Under the pieces are notes generated by a model. It had not been told where the DNA came from. It was given only the letters and a program-made list of their open reading frames with translations, and did no database searches. A stretch of 64,000 nucleotides of DNA from an uncultured Bacteroidales bacterium (GTDB lineage Bacteria > Bacteroidota > Bacteroidia > Bacteroidales > Bacteroidaceae). Made by a program: the position numbers and the translations under genes. Positions 55,480-63,645 of this stretch are shown in pieces; position 1 is the first letter of the stretch; the number at the start of each line of letters is the position of its first letter. The stretch lies in contig CACYYM010000023.1 in NCBI GenBank assembly GCA_902778625.1, forward strand, positions 26,906 through 90,905, read 5' to 3'.

Positions 55480-55487
55480 TACTTTTG
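55480..55487 (+). promoter_or_regulatory. -7 element of frdCAB
   Basis: TACTTTTG with TTG at 55457-55459 (20-base spacer). The leader to the frdC ATG is about 70 bases. Confidence 0.6.
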
Positions 55488-55562
55488 CCTTCGTATTATA
55501 CTTAAATTAAGGTACACGCGCACAAAATAACCTATACTAAACATAACAAAAATCATTTATCT

Positions 55563-56255
55563 ATGTGGTTAATTAATTCATCAATCGGCAGGAAAGTAGT
55601 GATGTCTGTGACTGGCGTTGCACTTGTCCTGTTCCTGACGTTCCATGCTTGCATGAACGTCGTAGCCCTCTTTAGCGAGGAAGGCTACAACTGGATTTGC
55701 GAGATGCTGGGCGCCAACTGGTATGCCGTAGCGGCGACAGTTGGTCTGGCAGGCCTAGTGCTCATTCACTTCGTCTATGCTTTCTGGCTCACGTTCCAGA
55801 ACTGGAAGGCTCGCGGCAACAACAAGTATGCTGTGACAGACAAGCCTGAGAAGGTAGAGTGGGCCAGCCAGAACATGCTTGCCCTCGGCATTATCATCTG
55901 CTTGGGCCTTTGCCTGCACCTCTACAACTTCTGGTGGCACATGATGGCAGCCGAGCTCATCGAGGGCGAGTACGCTCAGCATGCTGCCGACGGCGTGTAC
56001 TGGATCAAGAAGACCTTTGGCTGCCCAGTCTATTCAGGACTTTACCTGGTATGGCTTGCAGCACTGTGGTTCCACCTGACACACGGCATCTGGAGCGCTA
56101 TGCAGACGCTTGGATGGAGCGGTAAGGTGTGGTTCAACCGTTGGCGTTGCATTGGCAACATCTACGCCACCATCGTCGTGCTGATGTTCGCTGCCGTAGT
56201 TGTTGTGTTTGCTATCCAGGGCTGCGGCTCCTGCAGCAGTAGCTGTGGCCTTTGA
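55563..56255 (+). CDS. frdC: Fumarate reductase/succinate dehydrogenase cytochrome b subunit
   Basis: Membrane anchor that binds haem b and menaquinone; 230 residues with five hydrophobic helices (single-subunit, type B anchor). Candidate haem-ligand histidines lie in LFLTFHACMNVV, LVLIHFVYAF, LCLHLYNFWWH and LWFHLTHGIW. The C terminus is unusually Cys-rich (GCGSCSSSCGL). First gene of frdCAB, the terminal reductase of anaerobic fumarate respiration in Bacteroidales. Confidence 0.94.
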   Translation: MWLINSSIGRKVVMSVTGVALVLFLTFHACMNVVALFSEEGYNWICEMLGANWYAVAATVGLAGLVLIHFVYAFWLTFQNWKARGNNKYAVTDKPEKVEWASQNMLALGIIICLGLCLHLYNFWWHMMAAELIEGEYAQHAADGVYWIKKTFGCPVYSGLYLVWLAALWFHLTHGIWSAMQTLGWSGKVWFNRWRCIGNIYATIVVLMFAAVVVVFAIQGCGSCSSSCGL

Positions 56256-56298
56256 GTTAAATGGTAAAGTGGTAAATCTTTAAATGGTAAATGCAATT

Positions 56299-58281
56299 AT
56301 GGCAAAAGTATTAGATTCGAAGATTCCTGCAGGTCCAGTGCCTGAAAAGTGGAAAGAATATAAAGCTCACCAGCGCTTGGTGAACCCGAAGAACAAACTC
56401 AAGCTCGACGTCATTGTTGTCGGCACAGGTCTTGCTGGTGCAAGTGCTGCCGCTTCTCTTGCAGAGATGGGCTTCAATGTGTATAACTTCTGCATTCAGG
56501 ACTCACCCCGTCGTGCTCACTCTATTGCAGCTCAGGGTGGTATCAATGCAGCAAAGAACTATCAGAACGACGGCGACTCAGTCTATCGTCTCTTCTATGA
56601 TACAGTGAAGGGTGGTGACTATCGTGCTCGCGAAGCCAATGTCTATCGTCTGGCAGAAGTGTCGAACAACATCATCGACCAATGCGTGGCACAAGGTGTT
56701 CCCTTTGCTCGCGAGTATGGCGGCATGCTGGCAAACCGTTCCTTTGGTGGCGCTCAGGTAAGCCGTACATTCTATGCTAAGGGTCAGACTGGTCAGCAGT
56801 TGCTTCTTGGTGCATACTCTTCATTGAGTAAAGAAGTTCAGCGCGGCAAGGTGAAGCTTTTCACCCGTTATGAGATGGAAGATGTTGTGATTGTTGACGG
56901 CAGAGCTCGTGGCATCATCGCCAAGAACCTCGTGACCGGCAAGCTGGAACGCTTTAGCGCAAATGCTGTCGTTATCGCAACTGGCGGCTATGGCAATACC
57001 TACTTCCTTTCGACCAACGCAATGGGTTGTAACTGCACGGCTGCCATCCAGTGCTTCCGCAAGGGCGCAATGATGGCTAATCCTTCTTACGTTCAGATTC
57101 ATCCCACTTGCATTCCTGTGCATGGCGACAAGCAGTCGAAGCTGACTCTTATGTCCGAGTCGCTGCGTAACGATGGTCGTATCTGGGTTCCAAAGAAGCT
57201 TGAGGACGCAAAGGCACTTCAGGCAGGAACGAAGCAGGGCTATGAGATTCCTGAAGAAGATCGCGACTACTACCTCGAGCGCCGCTATCCTGCATTTGGC
57301 AATCTCGTGCCTCGCGACGTGGCCAGTCGTGCTGCAAAGGAAAGGTGCGACAAAGGCTTTGGCGTGAACAACACAGGCCTCGCCGTGTTCCTCGACTTCT
57401 CTGAGAGCATCCAGCGCCTCGGCATCGACGAGATTCGCCAGCGCTATGGCAATCTCTTCGATATGTACGAGGAGATTACAGACGTCAATCCAGGCGAGAA
57501 GGCTTGCACAAAGGACGGCGTCGATTACTACTATCCCATGATGATCTTCCCTGCCATCCACTACACGATGGGCGGCGTTTGGGTTGACTACGAGTTGCAG
57601 ACCACAATTCCTGGCCTCTTCGCTATCGGCGAGTGCAACTTCTCCGACCACGGCGCAAACCGACTTGGTGCTTCTGCGCTTATGCAGGGCTTGGCCGACG
57701 GCTACTTCGTGCTGCCTTACACCATCCAGAACTACCTCGCAGACCAGGCTATCTGGCCGCGTCTCTCAACCGACCTGCCTGAGTTTGCTGAAACGGAGAA
57801 GGCTGTCGAGAAGGAGATTGACCGTCTGATGAACATCAAGGGCAAGCGCTCCGTTGACTCCATCCATAAGGAGCTTGGCCACATCATGTGGGAGCACGTT
57901 GGCATGGGTCGCACGAAGGAAGGCTTGGAGGAAGGCTTGAAGCTGCTTAAGGAGCTTCGTAAGGAGTTCGACACCAACCTCTTCATTCCTGGAAGCAAGG
58001 AAGGCCTGAACGTTGAGCTCGACAAGGCCATTCACCTGCGCGACTTCATCCTGATGGGCGAACTCGTGGCTTACGATGCCCTGCATCGCGAAGAGAGCTG
58101 TGGTGGCCACTTCCGCGAAGAGCATCAGACCGATGAAGGCGAGGCAAAGCGCGACGACGAGAACTTCTTCTACGTCGGCTGCTGGGACTATCAGGGTAGC
58201 GACGACAAAGCACCCGAACTCGTCAAAGAGCCCCTCAACTACGAGATAATCAAGGTACAGACACGTAACTATAAGAATTAA
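56299..58281 (+). CDS. frdA: Fumarate reductase/succinate dehydrogenase flavoprotein subunit
   Basis: Catalytic subunit with covalent FAD, 660 residues from [10 protein letters not shown]; a start at 56284 (MVNAI extra) is possible but falls in TAAATGG low-complexity sequence. FAD fold [17 protein letters not shown], flavin-linked His in [14 protein letters not shown], and substrate-site [17 protein letters not shown]. It lies 43 bases after frdC and 5 bases before frdB. Confidence 0.96.
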   Translation: MAKVLDSKIPAGPVPEKWKEYKAHQRLVNPKNKLKLDVIVVGTGLAGASAAASLAEMGFNVYNFCIQDSPRRAHSIAAQGGINAAKNYQNDGDSVYRLFYDTVKGGDYRAREANVYRLAEVSNNIIDQCVAQGVPFAREYGGMLANRSFGGAQVSRTFYAKGQTGQQLLLGAYSSLSKEVQRGKVKLFTRYEMEDVVIVDGRARGIIAKNLVTGKLERFSANAVVIATGGYGNTYFLSTNAMGCNCTAAIQCFRKGAMMANPSYVQIHPTCIPVHGDKQSKLTLMSESLRNDGRIWVPKKLEDAKALQAGTKQGYEIPEEDRDYYLERRYPAFGNLVPRDVASRAAKERCDKGFGVNNTGLAVFLDFSESIQRLGIDEIRQRYGNLFDMYEEITDVNPGEKACTKDGVDYYYPMMIFPAIHYTMGGVWVDYELQTTIPGLFAIGECNFSDHGANRLGASALMQGLADGYFVLPYTIQNYLADQAIWPRLSTDLPEFAETEKAVEKEIDRLMNIKGKRSVDSIHKELGHIMWEHVGMGRTKEGLEEGLKLLKELRKEFDTNLFIPGSKEGLNVELDKAIHLRDFILMGELVAYDALHREESCGGHFREEHQTDEGEAKRDDENFFYVGCWDYQGSDDKAPELVKEPLNYEIIKVQTRNYKN

Positions 58282-58286
58282 CAATC

Positions 58287-59045
58287 ATGGCTAAGAATAT
58301 AAGTGTTACGATAAAGTTCTGGAAGCAGAACGGTCCTAAGGACAAGGGTCACTTCGACACGCATGAGTTGAAGAACATACCCGACGACACCTCGTTCCTC
58401 GAGGCGCTCGACATCATGAACGAGGAGCTTATCAACGAGGGCAAGGAGCCTTTCGTGTTCGACCACGACTGCCGCGAAGGCATCTGCGGCATGTGTTCGC
58501 TCTACATCAACGGCACACCTCACGGCAAGACAGAGCGCGGCGCTACAACCTGCCAGCTCTACATGCGTAAGTTCAAGGACGGCGAGACCATCACCGTTGA
58601 GCCTTGGCGCTCGGCTGGTTTCCCTGTCATCAAGGACTGCATGGTCGATCGCAATGCCTTCGACAAGATTATGCAGGCAGGTGGTTACACCAGTGTTCGC
58701 ACAGGTCAGGCTCAGGATGCCAACGCCATCCTGATTCCGAAGGAAGATGCCGACGAGGCGATGGATTGCGCAAGCTGCATTGGTTGCGGTGCTTGCGTGG
58801 CAGCCTGCAAGAACGGCTCTGCAATGCTCTTCGTCAGCTCGAAGGTGAGCCAGCTCGCTCTGCTTCCTCAGGGTAAGGTAGAGGCAGCCAAGCGTGCAAA
58901 GGCAATGGTAGCGAAGATGGACGAACTGGGCTTCGGCAACTGCACCAACACACGTGCCTGCGAAGCCGTCTGCCCGAAGTGCGAGACCATATCGAACATC
59001 GCTCGCCTGAACCGCGAGTTCATCTGCGCTAAGCTCGCAGACTAA
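58287..59045 (+). CDS. frdB: Fumarate reductase/succinate dehydrogenase iron-sulphur subunit
   Basis: Electron-transfer subunit, 252 residues. The 2Fe-2S cysteines are in [12 protein letters not shown], the 4Fe-4S in [17 protein letters not shown], and the last cluster in [14 protein letters not shown]. Last gene of the operon; its stop is 7 bases before a gene fragment. Confidence 0.96.
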   Translation: MAKNISVTIKFWKQNGPKDKGHFDTHELKNIPDDTSFLEALDIMNEELINEGKEPFVFDHDCREGICGMCSLYINGTPHGKTERGATTCQLYMRKFKDGETITVEPWRSAGFPVIKDCMVDRNAFDKIMQAGGYTSVRTGQAQDANAILIPKEDADEAMDCASCIGCGACVAACKNGSAMLFVSSKVSQLALLPQGKVEAAKRAKAMVAKMDELGFGNCTNTRACEAVCPKCETISNIARLNREFICAKLAD

Positions 59046-59052
59046 TCTTCCT

Positions 59053-59217
59053 GAGACAAAGACTTCGACCTTCACTTTCGACCCCAAGACATGTATCCTG
59101 AAGATGCCAGGCTTCACCTACTTTAATGTTCAAGTGAAGACCTTGACCAGCAAGAAACTCACGCTGTACGGCTTCCCCGATGACGACGAATCCACTACGT
59201 TCAAGAGAAAGCTGTAA
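59053..59217 (+). pseudogene. Headless 3' gene fragment
   Basis: A 54-codon open stretch ending in TAA with clear protein character (FTFDPKTCILKMPGFTYF, VQVKTLTSKKLTLYGFP), but without any start codon; upstream the frame runs into frdB. It looks like the C-terminal end of a lipocalin-like or similar exported beta-rich protein whose front part has been lost. Family not confirmed. Confidence 0.6.
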
Positions 59218-59326
59218 TAATTCATAGGGAATCGGTCAGGGTCATTGCATGGGAATCTGTGTCTGGAATCTGTGCAAGCCCTAGCCGAAAGCCAGTTTAG
59301 GTTGCGGGCCTGCCCTGCTCTTTGTG

Positions 59327-59369
59327 GTGGGGGCTCGAAAAATAAACTGTTATCTGTTATTATTGTGAA
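59327..59369 (+). repeat. 43-bp dispersed repeat, copy 1
   Basis: Begins GTGGGGGCTCGAAAAATAAA and ends TTATTATTGTGAA. It is identical over all 43 bases to the reverse complement of 61595-61637. A degenerate inverted relative may lie at 59510-59545. Confidence 0.85.
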
Positions 59370-59400
59370 TGGCTCAGGGAAGAGTTTCCCCGGGCCATTC
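59368..59400. terminator. Hairpin GAATGGC...GCCATTC, possible terminator
   Basis: Outer stem GAATGGC/GCCATTC and inner stem GGGAA/TTCCC, followed by ATTTTC. It could end the frdCAB transcript; the U-tract is weak. Confidence 0.4.
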
Positions 59401-59547
59401 ATTTTCAGGGAGTTACGAGGGTTGCTCCGAAGCGGTTATGAGGTCGGACACAGCCACAAGGCCGATGTGCAGGCTTCCTCGCGAGCAGAGGCAAAGGTAG
59501 GAAAATCTCCAAATAACAGTTATAACAGTTTCACAGTTTTTTTTCAA

Positions 59548-59560
59548 GGGGGGGGGGGGG
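59548..59560. repeat. G13 homopolymer
   Basis: Thirteen G in a row, preceded by T8CAA and followed by CCC. No reading frame with coding character crosses it. Confidence 0.9.
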
Positions 59561-59582
59561 CCCTCGACAGGTGTCTCCCCCT

Positions 59583-59835
59583 CTCTATCTCTCTATATAT
59601 CTATATATATATTTATATAATTATATATATATTAATAATATAAGTAATAATAAGTAGTAGAAGAAGACTCCTATCTACCTCTATCTATCTCTATATATAT
59701 TTATAATTATATATATATATTAATATAATAAGTAATAATAAGTAGTAGAAGAAGACTCCTATCTATCTCTATCTATCTTTATATAATATTATATATATAT
59801 ATTAATATAATAATAATAAGAAAGAAAGACTCCCG
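59583..59835. repeat. AT-rich minisatellite, three degenerate copies of 70-94 bp
   Basis: Copies at about 59583-59676, 59677-59765 and 59766-59835. Each runs from TCTATCTATC through a (TA)n tract and TAATAATAAG to GAAGACTCC. Almost no G outside the end motif. Confidence 0.85.
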
Positions 59836-59846
59836 CTCGGCTCGAG

Positions 59847-59889
59847 GTGGGGGCTCGAAAAATAAACTGTTAATTGTTATTATTGTGAA
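59847..59889 (+). repeat. 43-bp dispersed repeat, copy 2
   Basis: Same as copy 1 with two changes (TAATTG for TATCTG). Faces copy 3 across the SPFH-NfeD pair. Confidence 0.85.
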
Positions 59890-59897
59890 CGCGCTCA

Positions 59898-60049
59898 AAC
59901 ACAGCAAGTTACGTTTTCCACCACAGCACGCTGATTTTGCCAATGCAGCACGCTGATTTCTCAACTCAGCACGTTATTTCCTCAAACTCAGCACGTTACA
60001 TTTTCAATACAGCACGTCGACTTCCAAAACACAGCACGTTGTTTTCGCG
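59898..60049. repeat. 22-nt palindromic array M (CAG-CACG class, 7 units)
   Basis: Units at 59898, 59920, 59942, 59963, 59985, 60006 and 60028 (spacing 22 or 21). Each has AANNCAG before a CACG centre (first unit CAAG), with arms CAG/CTG or CAG/TTG. Pairing is weaker than in the other arrays. Confidence 0.8.
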
Positions 60050-60132
60050 TTTTATCCACGAAAAAAGCCCAACTTCGCTAGGAAGTCAGGCTCTCAACTA
60101 TTAACTTTTATCTTTTATCTATTAACTCTTAA

Positions 60133-61086
60133 CTATTCGCTCTTGAACAGGTCCTTGATGCCGCCGATGGAGCCCAGCAGGTTGGTGGCTTCGTAGGGCA
60201 GATAGACGGTCTTCGTCTTGTCGCCTTCAGCCAGTTCCTGCATCATCTGGATGTACTTCTGAGCGAGCAGGTAGTTGGCTGGGTTGGTGGATTTGCCGAC
60301 TGCTTCGGTGATGAGTTCGATGGCCTTTGCCTCTGCTTCTGCCACGCGGATGCGAGCCTGTGCCTCACCTTCGGCCTGCAGAATGGCTTCCTGCTTGGCT
60401 GCCTCTGCCTTGTTCACGATGGCTGTCTTTTCACCTTCGGAAGCAAGGATTTCGGCTGCCTTCTGACCCTCGGAGGTGAGAATCTGGGCACGCTTGTTAC
60501 GCTCTGCCTGCATCTGCTTCTCCATGGCTGTGAGGACGCTGTCTGGAGGTGTAATGTCCTGAAGCTCAACGCGATTCACCTTCACGCCCCACTTGTCGGT
60601 AGCGTCGTCCAGAACGGCAGAAAGCTTCTTGTTGATGGTGTCGCGGCTGGTCAAAGTCTCGTCCAGTTCCAGCTCGCCGATGATGTTACGCAGGGTTGTC
60701 TGCGTCAGTTTCTCGATGGCGTTGGGCAGGTTGTTGATTTCGTAGGTAGCCTTGAAGGGGTCAACAATCTGGAAGTAGAGCAGCGCGTTGATTTCGGTCT
60801 GCACGTTATCCTTCGTGATGACATTCTGCTTTGGGAAGTCATAGACCTGTTCGCGCAGGTCGATGGTGGTGGAGTACTGGTAGCGTCCGTGGTTGAGCAC
60901 TACAATCGACTTTGCTCGGTCGATGAAGGGGATGATGATGTTGATGCCCGGCTGCAGGGTTGCGTAGTAGCGACCGAGGCGCTCCACAATCTTGGTTTCC
61001 GACTGAGGGATAATCACGAGTGCCATCTTGGCGAAAAGTACTACCAAAACGACGATTGCAATGAGAATGTAGGTCATAATGTCCAT
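60133..61086 (-). CDS. SPFH/band 7 (stomatin-like, QmcA-type) membrane protein
   Basis: 317 residues: N-terminal membrane anchor (MTYILIAIVVLVVLFAKMALVI), SPFH domain (VERLGRYYATLQPGINIIIP, FQIVDPFKATYEI, VNRVELQDITPPDSV) and a long Ala/Glu-rich coiled coil (about 190-260). Such proteins form oligomeric membrane microdomains. It lies 15 bases after the NfeD gene, its usual partner, in a two-gene operon. Confidence 0.93.
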   Translation of the reverse strand: MDIMTYILIAIVVLVVLFAKMALVIIPQSETKIVERLGRYYATLQPGINIIIPFIDRAKSIVVLNHGRYQYSTTIDLREQVYDFPKQNVITKDNVQTEINALLYFQIVDPFKATYEINNLPNAIEKLTQTTLRNIIGELELDETLTSRDTINKKLSAVLDDATDKWGVKVNRVELQDITPPDSVLTAMEKQMQAERNKRAQILTSEGQKAAEILASEGEKTAIVNKAEAAKQEAILQAEGEAQARIRVAEAEAKAIELITEAVGKSTNPANYLLAQKYIQMMQELAEGDKTKTVYLPYEATNLLGSIGGIKDLFKSE

Positions 61087-61101
61087 GATTTTATAGGTTT
61101 A

Positions 61102-61554
61102 TTAATTGATTGTTTCCACTGTGATGATTGTGCTTTCTCTCGAGATGACGCGGACGTTGGTGCCTTCTGGAATGTCGTTCTGCTCGTTTGTGACAGCCTT
61201 CCAGATGTCGCCGTCAATCTGTACTCTGCCGAAGCTGTCGGCCTTGACTGTCTCTACGACTCTGCCTTTCCTGCCAAGCAAGGCATCTGCATTGCTGACG
61301 CGGTTCGACTCTCCCTTGTGAAGGAAGCGAACGGCAAAGGGACGCACGAAGAAGAGGCTTGCCAGCGTGAAGACAGCAAACACGATGAGTTGCAGGATGA
61401 TGCCGCCACCAAGAGCGTCTGTCAAGCAGGCAAATACCGCTCCGATAGAGAAACAGATGATGAAGAAATCACCAGCCGTAAGCTCCAGAATCAGGCAAAT
61501 TACAGCCACTATGGCCCATATCTGCCAAAGATGCATTGTTAAATACTCAATCAT
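61102..61554 (-). CDS. NfeD-family membrane protein
   Basis: 150 residues with hydrophobic helices in the first 75 residues, then an OB-fold domain (ADALLGRKGRVVETVKADSFGRVQIDGDIW). This is the short NfeD form (without the ClpP-like protease) that pairs with SPFH proteins. First gene of the pair. Confidence 0.92.
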   Translation of the reverse strand: MIEYLTMHLWQIWAIVAVICLILELTAGDFFIICFSIGAVFACLTDALGGGIILQLIVFAVFTLASLFFVRPFAVRFLHKGESNRVSNADALLGRKGRVVETVKADSFGRVQIDGDIWKAVTNEQNDIPEGTNVRVISRESTIITVETIN

Positions 61555-61594
61555 AGTTATTTAAAGATTTAAGGATTTGCGGTTTCTTGTTTTA

Positions 61595-61637
61595 TTCACA
61601 ATAATAACAGATAACAGTTTATTTTTCGAGCCCCCAC
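61595..61637 (-). repeat. 43-bp dispersed repeat, copy 3 (inverted)
   Basis: Reverse complement of copy 1 without a mismatch. With copies 1 and 2 it brackets the SPFH-NfeD pair, the GTGGGGGCTCG ends pointing outward. Confidence 0.85.
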
Positions 61638-61716
61638 ATCTAACTCTTAACTTTTATCTTTTATCTATTAACTCTTAACTTTTATCTTTTATCTATTAAC
61701 TATTAACTCAACTTTC

Positions 61717-62379
61717 TCACAAAGTGAGAACAAAGTCGTCCCAGTCCTTCGACGAGCCTTTTCGTCCGAAGACCTTCGAATAGAGTCGGCTGCGGGTTGT
61801 GGCGATGCTCTCCTTCGAATGAGCCGTCAGCAGAGCGATGTCCTTCGGCTGGAGGTGCATCTTGATGAGCAGGCTGACGTGCAGCTCGTGCTCGCTCATG
61901 CGGAAGAGGCTGTAGAGCTTCTCCGTGAAGCCCGTGTAGATGCTGTTCAGCAGCCTGGTCAGCTCGCCCCAGTCCTGATAGTTCAGGCTTCTGCCCGCGT
62001 TCAGGCACTCCTGGATGCGGCGGTAGATGTCGCTCGAGAAGATGACCGTCTCCGCCTGTTCGCGCTTGGCGTTCTCGATGATGGCTACCTTATTATTATA
62101 GTCCAGCGCCAACTTCTTCTCCTCCAGTTCGAGCCGAAGCATCGAGTTCTCGTCGCCCAGCTTCTGAATCAGGCTTTCCAGCTCCGCCATCTTCCTTTCG
62201 TTGCCCTCAATGTCGTATTGCTCCTGCATCGCGCGTACCTTATCCAGTCTGTCTTGCAGGGAGAGAATCTTTCGGCGGCTGTTCTGCACCGTCACGATGA
62301 AGAGCACGATGTAGATGGCTGTTCCGAAGATGATGAGAAACAACTCTCGAGAGGTCATTATGGTCAATAGTTCGTTCAT
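61717..62379 (-). CDS. Membrane-anchored HTH regulator, DUF6377/LuxR-like end without TPR sensor
   Basis: 220 residues: one membrane helix (LFLIIFGTAIYIVLFIVTV), a coiled coil (about 35-100), and a C-terminal helix-turn-helix region (MHLQPKDIALLTAHSKES, ATTRSRLYSKVFGR). In Bacteroidetes this arrangement is usually the end of a larger protein with a periplasmic TPR sensor in front. Here the sensor is absent and no remnant is seen upstream. Function as a DNA-binding regulator is inferred. Confidence 0.78.
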   Translation of the reverse strand: MNELLTIMTSRELFLIIFGTAIYIVLFIVTVQNSRRKILSLQDRLDKVRAMQEQYDIEGNERKMAELESLIQKLGDENSMLRLELEEKKLALDYNNKVAIIENAKREQAETVIFSSDIYRRIQECLNAGRSLNYQDWGELTRLLNSIYTGFTEKLYSLFRMSEHELHVSLLIKMHLQPKDIALLTAHSKESIATTRSRLYSKVFGRKGSSKDWDDFVLTL

Positions 62380-62545
62380 GTTGGTCGTTGGTGGTTTAGT
62401 CGTTTAGTCGTTTGGTCGTTTGGTGATTTGGTCGTTTAGTTATTTGGTGGTTTTGGTCGTTTAGTTGTTTGGGAAAGTTTGTCGTGGTTGCTGGTAATAT
62501 CCCTAAACGACCAAACGACTAATTCCCTAAACGACTAACCGAGTG

Positions 62546-62553
62546 CAAAGTTA
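62546..62553 (-). promoter_or_regulatory. -7 element of the HTH regulator gene
   Basis: TAACTTTG on the minus strand; it implies a leader of about 160 bases containing the repeat hairpin. Confidence 0.55.
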
Positions 62554-62659
62554 AGACAAAAAGCCGAATGCTGCAAGCTTTTTTGTTTGCAATAATTTGC
62601 AGTTGCCCTCGCGGTTTGCAAAAGTTCGCTTCGCAGTTCGCAAATGTTTGCAACCAGCT

Positions 62660-62690
62660 CTTGTTTGTTCGGAAAAAAGTCGTAACTTTG
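62660..62690 (+). promoter_or_regulatory. Promoter of murQ
   Basis: CTTG (62660-62663), 19-base spacer, TAACTTTG (62683-62690). The GTG start is only 4 bases downstream. Confidence 0.65.
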
Positions 62691-62694
62691 TGGC

Positions 62695-63504
62695 GTGGAA
62701 CTAAAAGACAAGATAACCGAGCAACCTTCGCACTTCGACCACTTGGAAAGGATGTCGGTAGGCGAAATCCTGAGGCACATCAACGATGAAGATGCCTTGG
62801 TGGCTGAGGCTGTGCGTAGGGTTCTGCCTGAGATTCAAGCCTTTGTGGAAGCCGTAGAGCCACGAATGAAGCGTGGCGGCAGGCTCTTTTATGTGGGAGC
62901 AGGCACAAGCGGACGACTTGGTGTACTCGATGCCAGCGAACTGCCTCCTACTTTCGGACTTTCTCCTGACATCGTGATTGGCCTCATTGCAGGTGGCGAC
63001 AAAGCCCTGCGTCATGCAGTCGAAAAGGCTGAGGACTTCCCTGAAAGAGGCTGGCAGGATTTGCTGAAGTTCTCTCCCACAAAAGATGATACTGTGCTTG
63101 GCATAGCTGCTTCAGGCACCACGCCTTACGTCGTCGGAGCCGTCGGCGAAGCAAGAAAGCAAGGCCTCCTGACAGGCTGCATCACAAGCAATCCGCATAC
63201 GCCTCTGGCAGCTGCTTCAGAGTTCCCCATCGAGACCATCGTAGGTCCTGAATTTGTTACGGGTTCAAGCCGAATGAAGAGTGGTACGGCTCAGAAGATG
63301 GTGCTCAACATGATTTCCACTTCCTTGATGATTCGCTTGGGCAGGGTAGAGGGCAATCGCATGGTCAAGATGCAACTCACCAACGCCAAACTCGTGGATA
63401 GAGGCACAAGGATGATTCAGGAATCGCTCGGCCTCAGTTACGATGAAGCGCAGGAACGTCTGCTCGAAAGCGGCAGCGTGGACAAAGCGCTGAACCAAGA
63501 TTAG
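62695..63504 (+). CDS. murQ: N-acetylmuramic acid 6-phosphate etherase
   Basis: SIS-fold lyase that splits D-lactate off MurNAc-6-phosphate in peptidoglycan recycling; 269 residues. ITEQPSHFDHLERMSVGEIL and FYVGAGTSGRLGVLDASELP are family signatures; TGSSRMKSGTAQKMVLNM is the second SIS motif. I start at GTG 62695 because the conserved ITEQ stretch lies before the first ATG (62752). The promoter ends 4 bases earlier, so the message should be leaderless or nearly so. Confidence 0.95.
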   Translation: MELKDKITEQPSHFDHLERMSVGEILRHINDEDALVAEAVRRVLPEIQAFVEAVEPRMKRGGRLFYVGAGTSGRLGVLDASELPPTFGLSPDIVIGLIAGGDKALRHAVEKAEDFPERGWQDLLKFSPTKDDTVLGIAASGTTPYVVGAVGEARKQGLLTGCITSNPHTPLAAASEFPIETIVGPEFVTGSSRMKSGTAQKMVLNMISTSLMIRLGRVEGNRMVKMQLTNAKLVDRGTRMIQESLGLSYDEAQERLLESGSVDKALNQD

Positions 63505-63531
63505 AATTGAACTACGGATTACAGCCTTTTA

Positions 63532-63613
63532 AACCACGAATAACACGAATTACACGAATTGGCTACGCCTTTAGGGGCAAATTTAATTCGTGTAATTCGT
63601 GCAATTCGTGGTT
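63532..63613. terminator. 29-bp inverted repeat of CACGAATT units
   Basis: Left arm 63532-63560 and right arm 63585-63613 pair over 29 bases with 2 mismatches, loop 24 bases. Each arm is three imperfect copies of CACGAATT/AATTCGTG. It sits between convergent murQ and the XRE gene and probably ends both transcripts. Confidence 0.7.
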
Positions 63614-63645
63614 AAATTAAATCCTTTTCGTGGTTTATAAAAGCC

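Larger units (their letters stand above)
59218..60132. other. 915-bp gene-free, repeat-rich gap
   Basis: Between the gene fragment and the SPFH gene. It holds two copies of a 43-bp dispersed repeat, a hairpin (59368-59400), a G13 run (59548-59560), a three-copy AT minisatellite (59583-59835) and array M. Short open frames here look non-coding. Confidence 0.8.
62380..62694. other. 315-bp divergent gap with TTTAGTCG repeats
   Basis: 62397-62472 has irregular repeats of TTTAGTCG / TTTGGTCG; 62500-62540 has their complements (CTAAACGACCAAACGAC). Together they can fold into a long stem in the leader of the minus-strand regulator. Two divergent promoters lie further right. Confidence 0.7.

Noticed and set aside
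59492..59499. TACCTTTG on the minus strand as a promoter
   Set aside because: No TTTG at the right distance and no gene downstream on that strand.
59245..59643. 132-codon open frame in the repeat-rich gap
   Set aside because: It crosses the 43-bp repeat, the G13 run and the AT minisatellite, and ends in a Tyr/Ile low-complexity tail; not a credible protein.
357..60049. The palindromic arrays as CRISPR arrays
   Set aside because: The period is 22 nt with a 4-nt linker, there are no unique spacers of about 30 nt, no leader and no cas gene.
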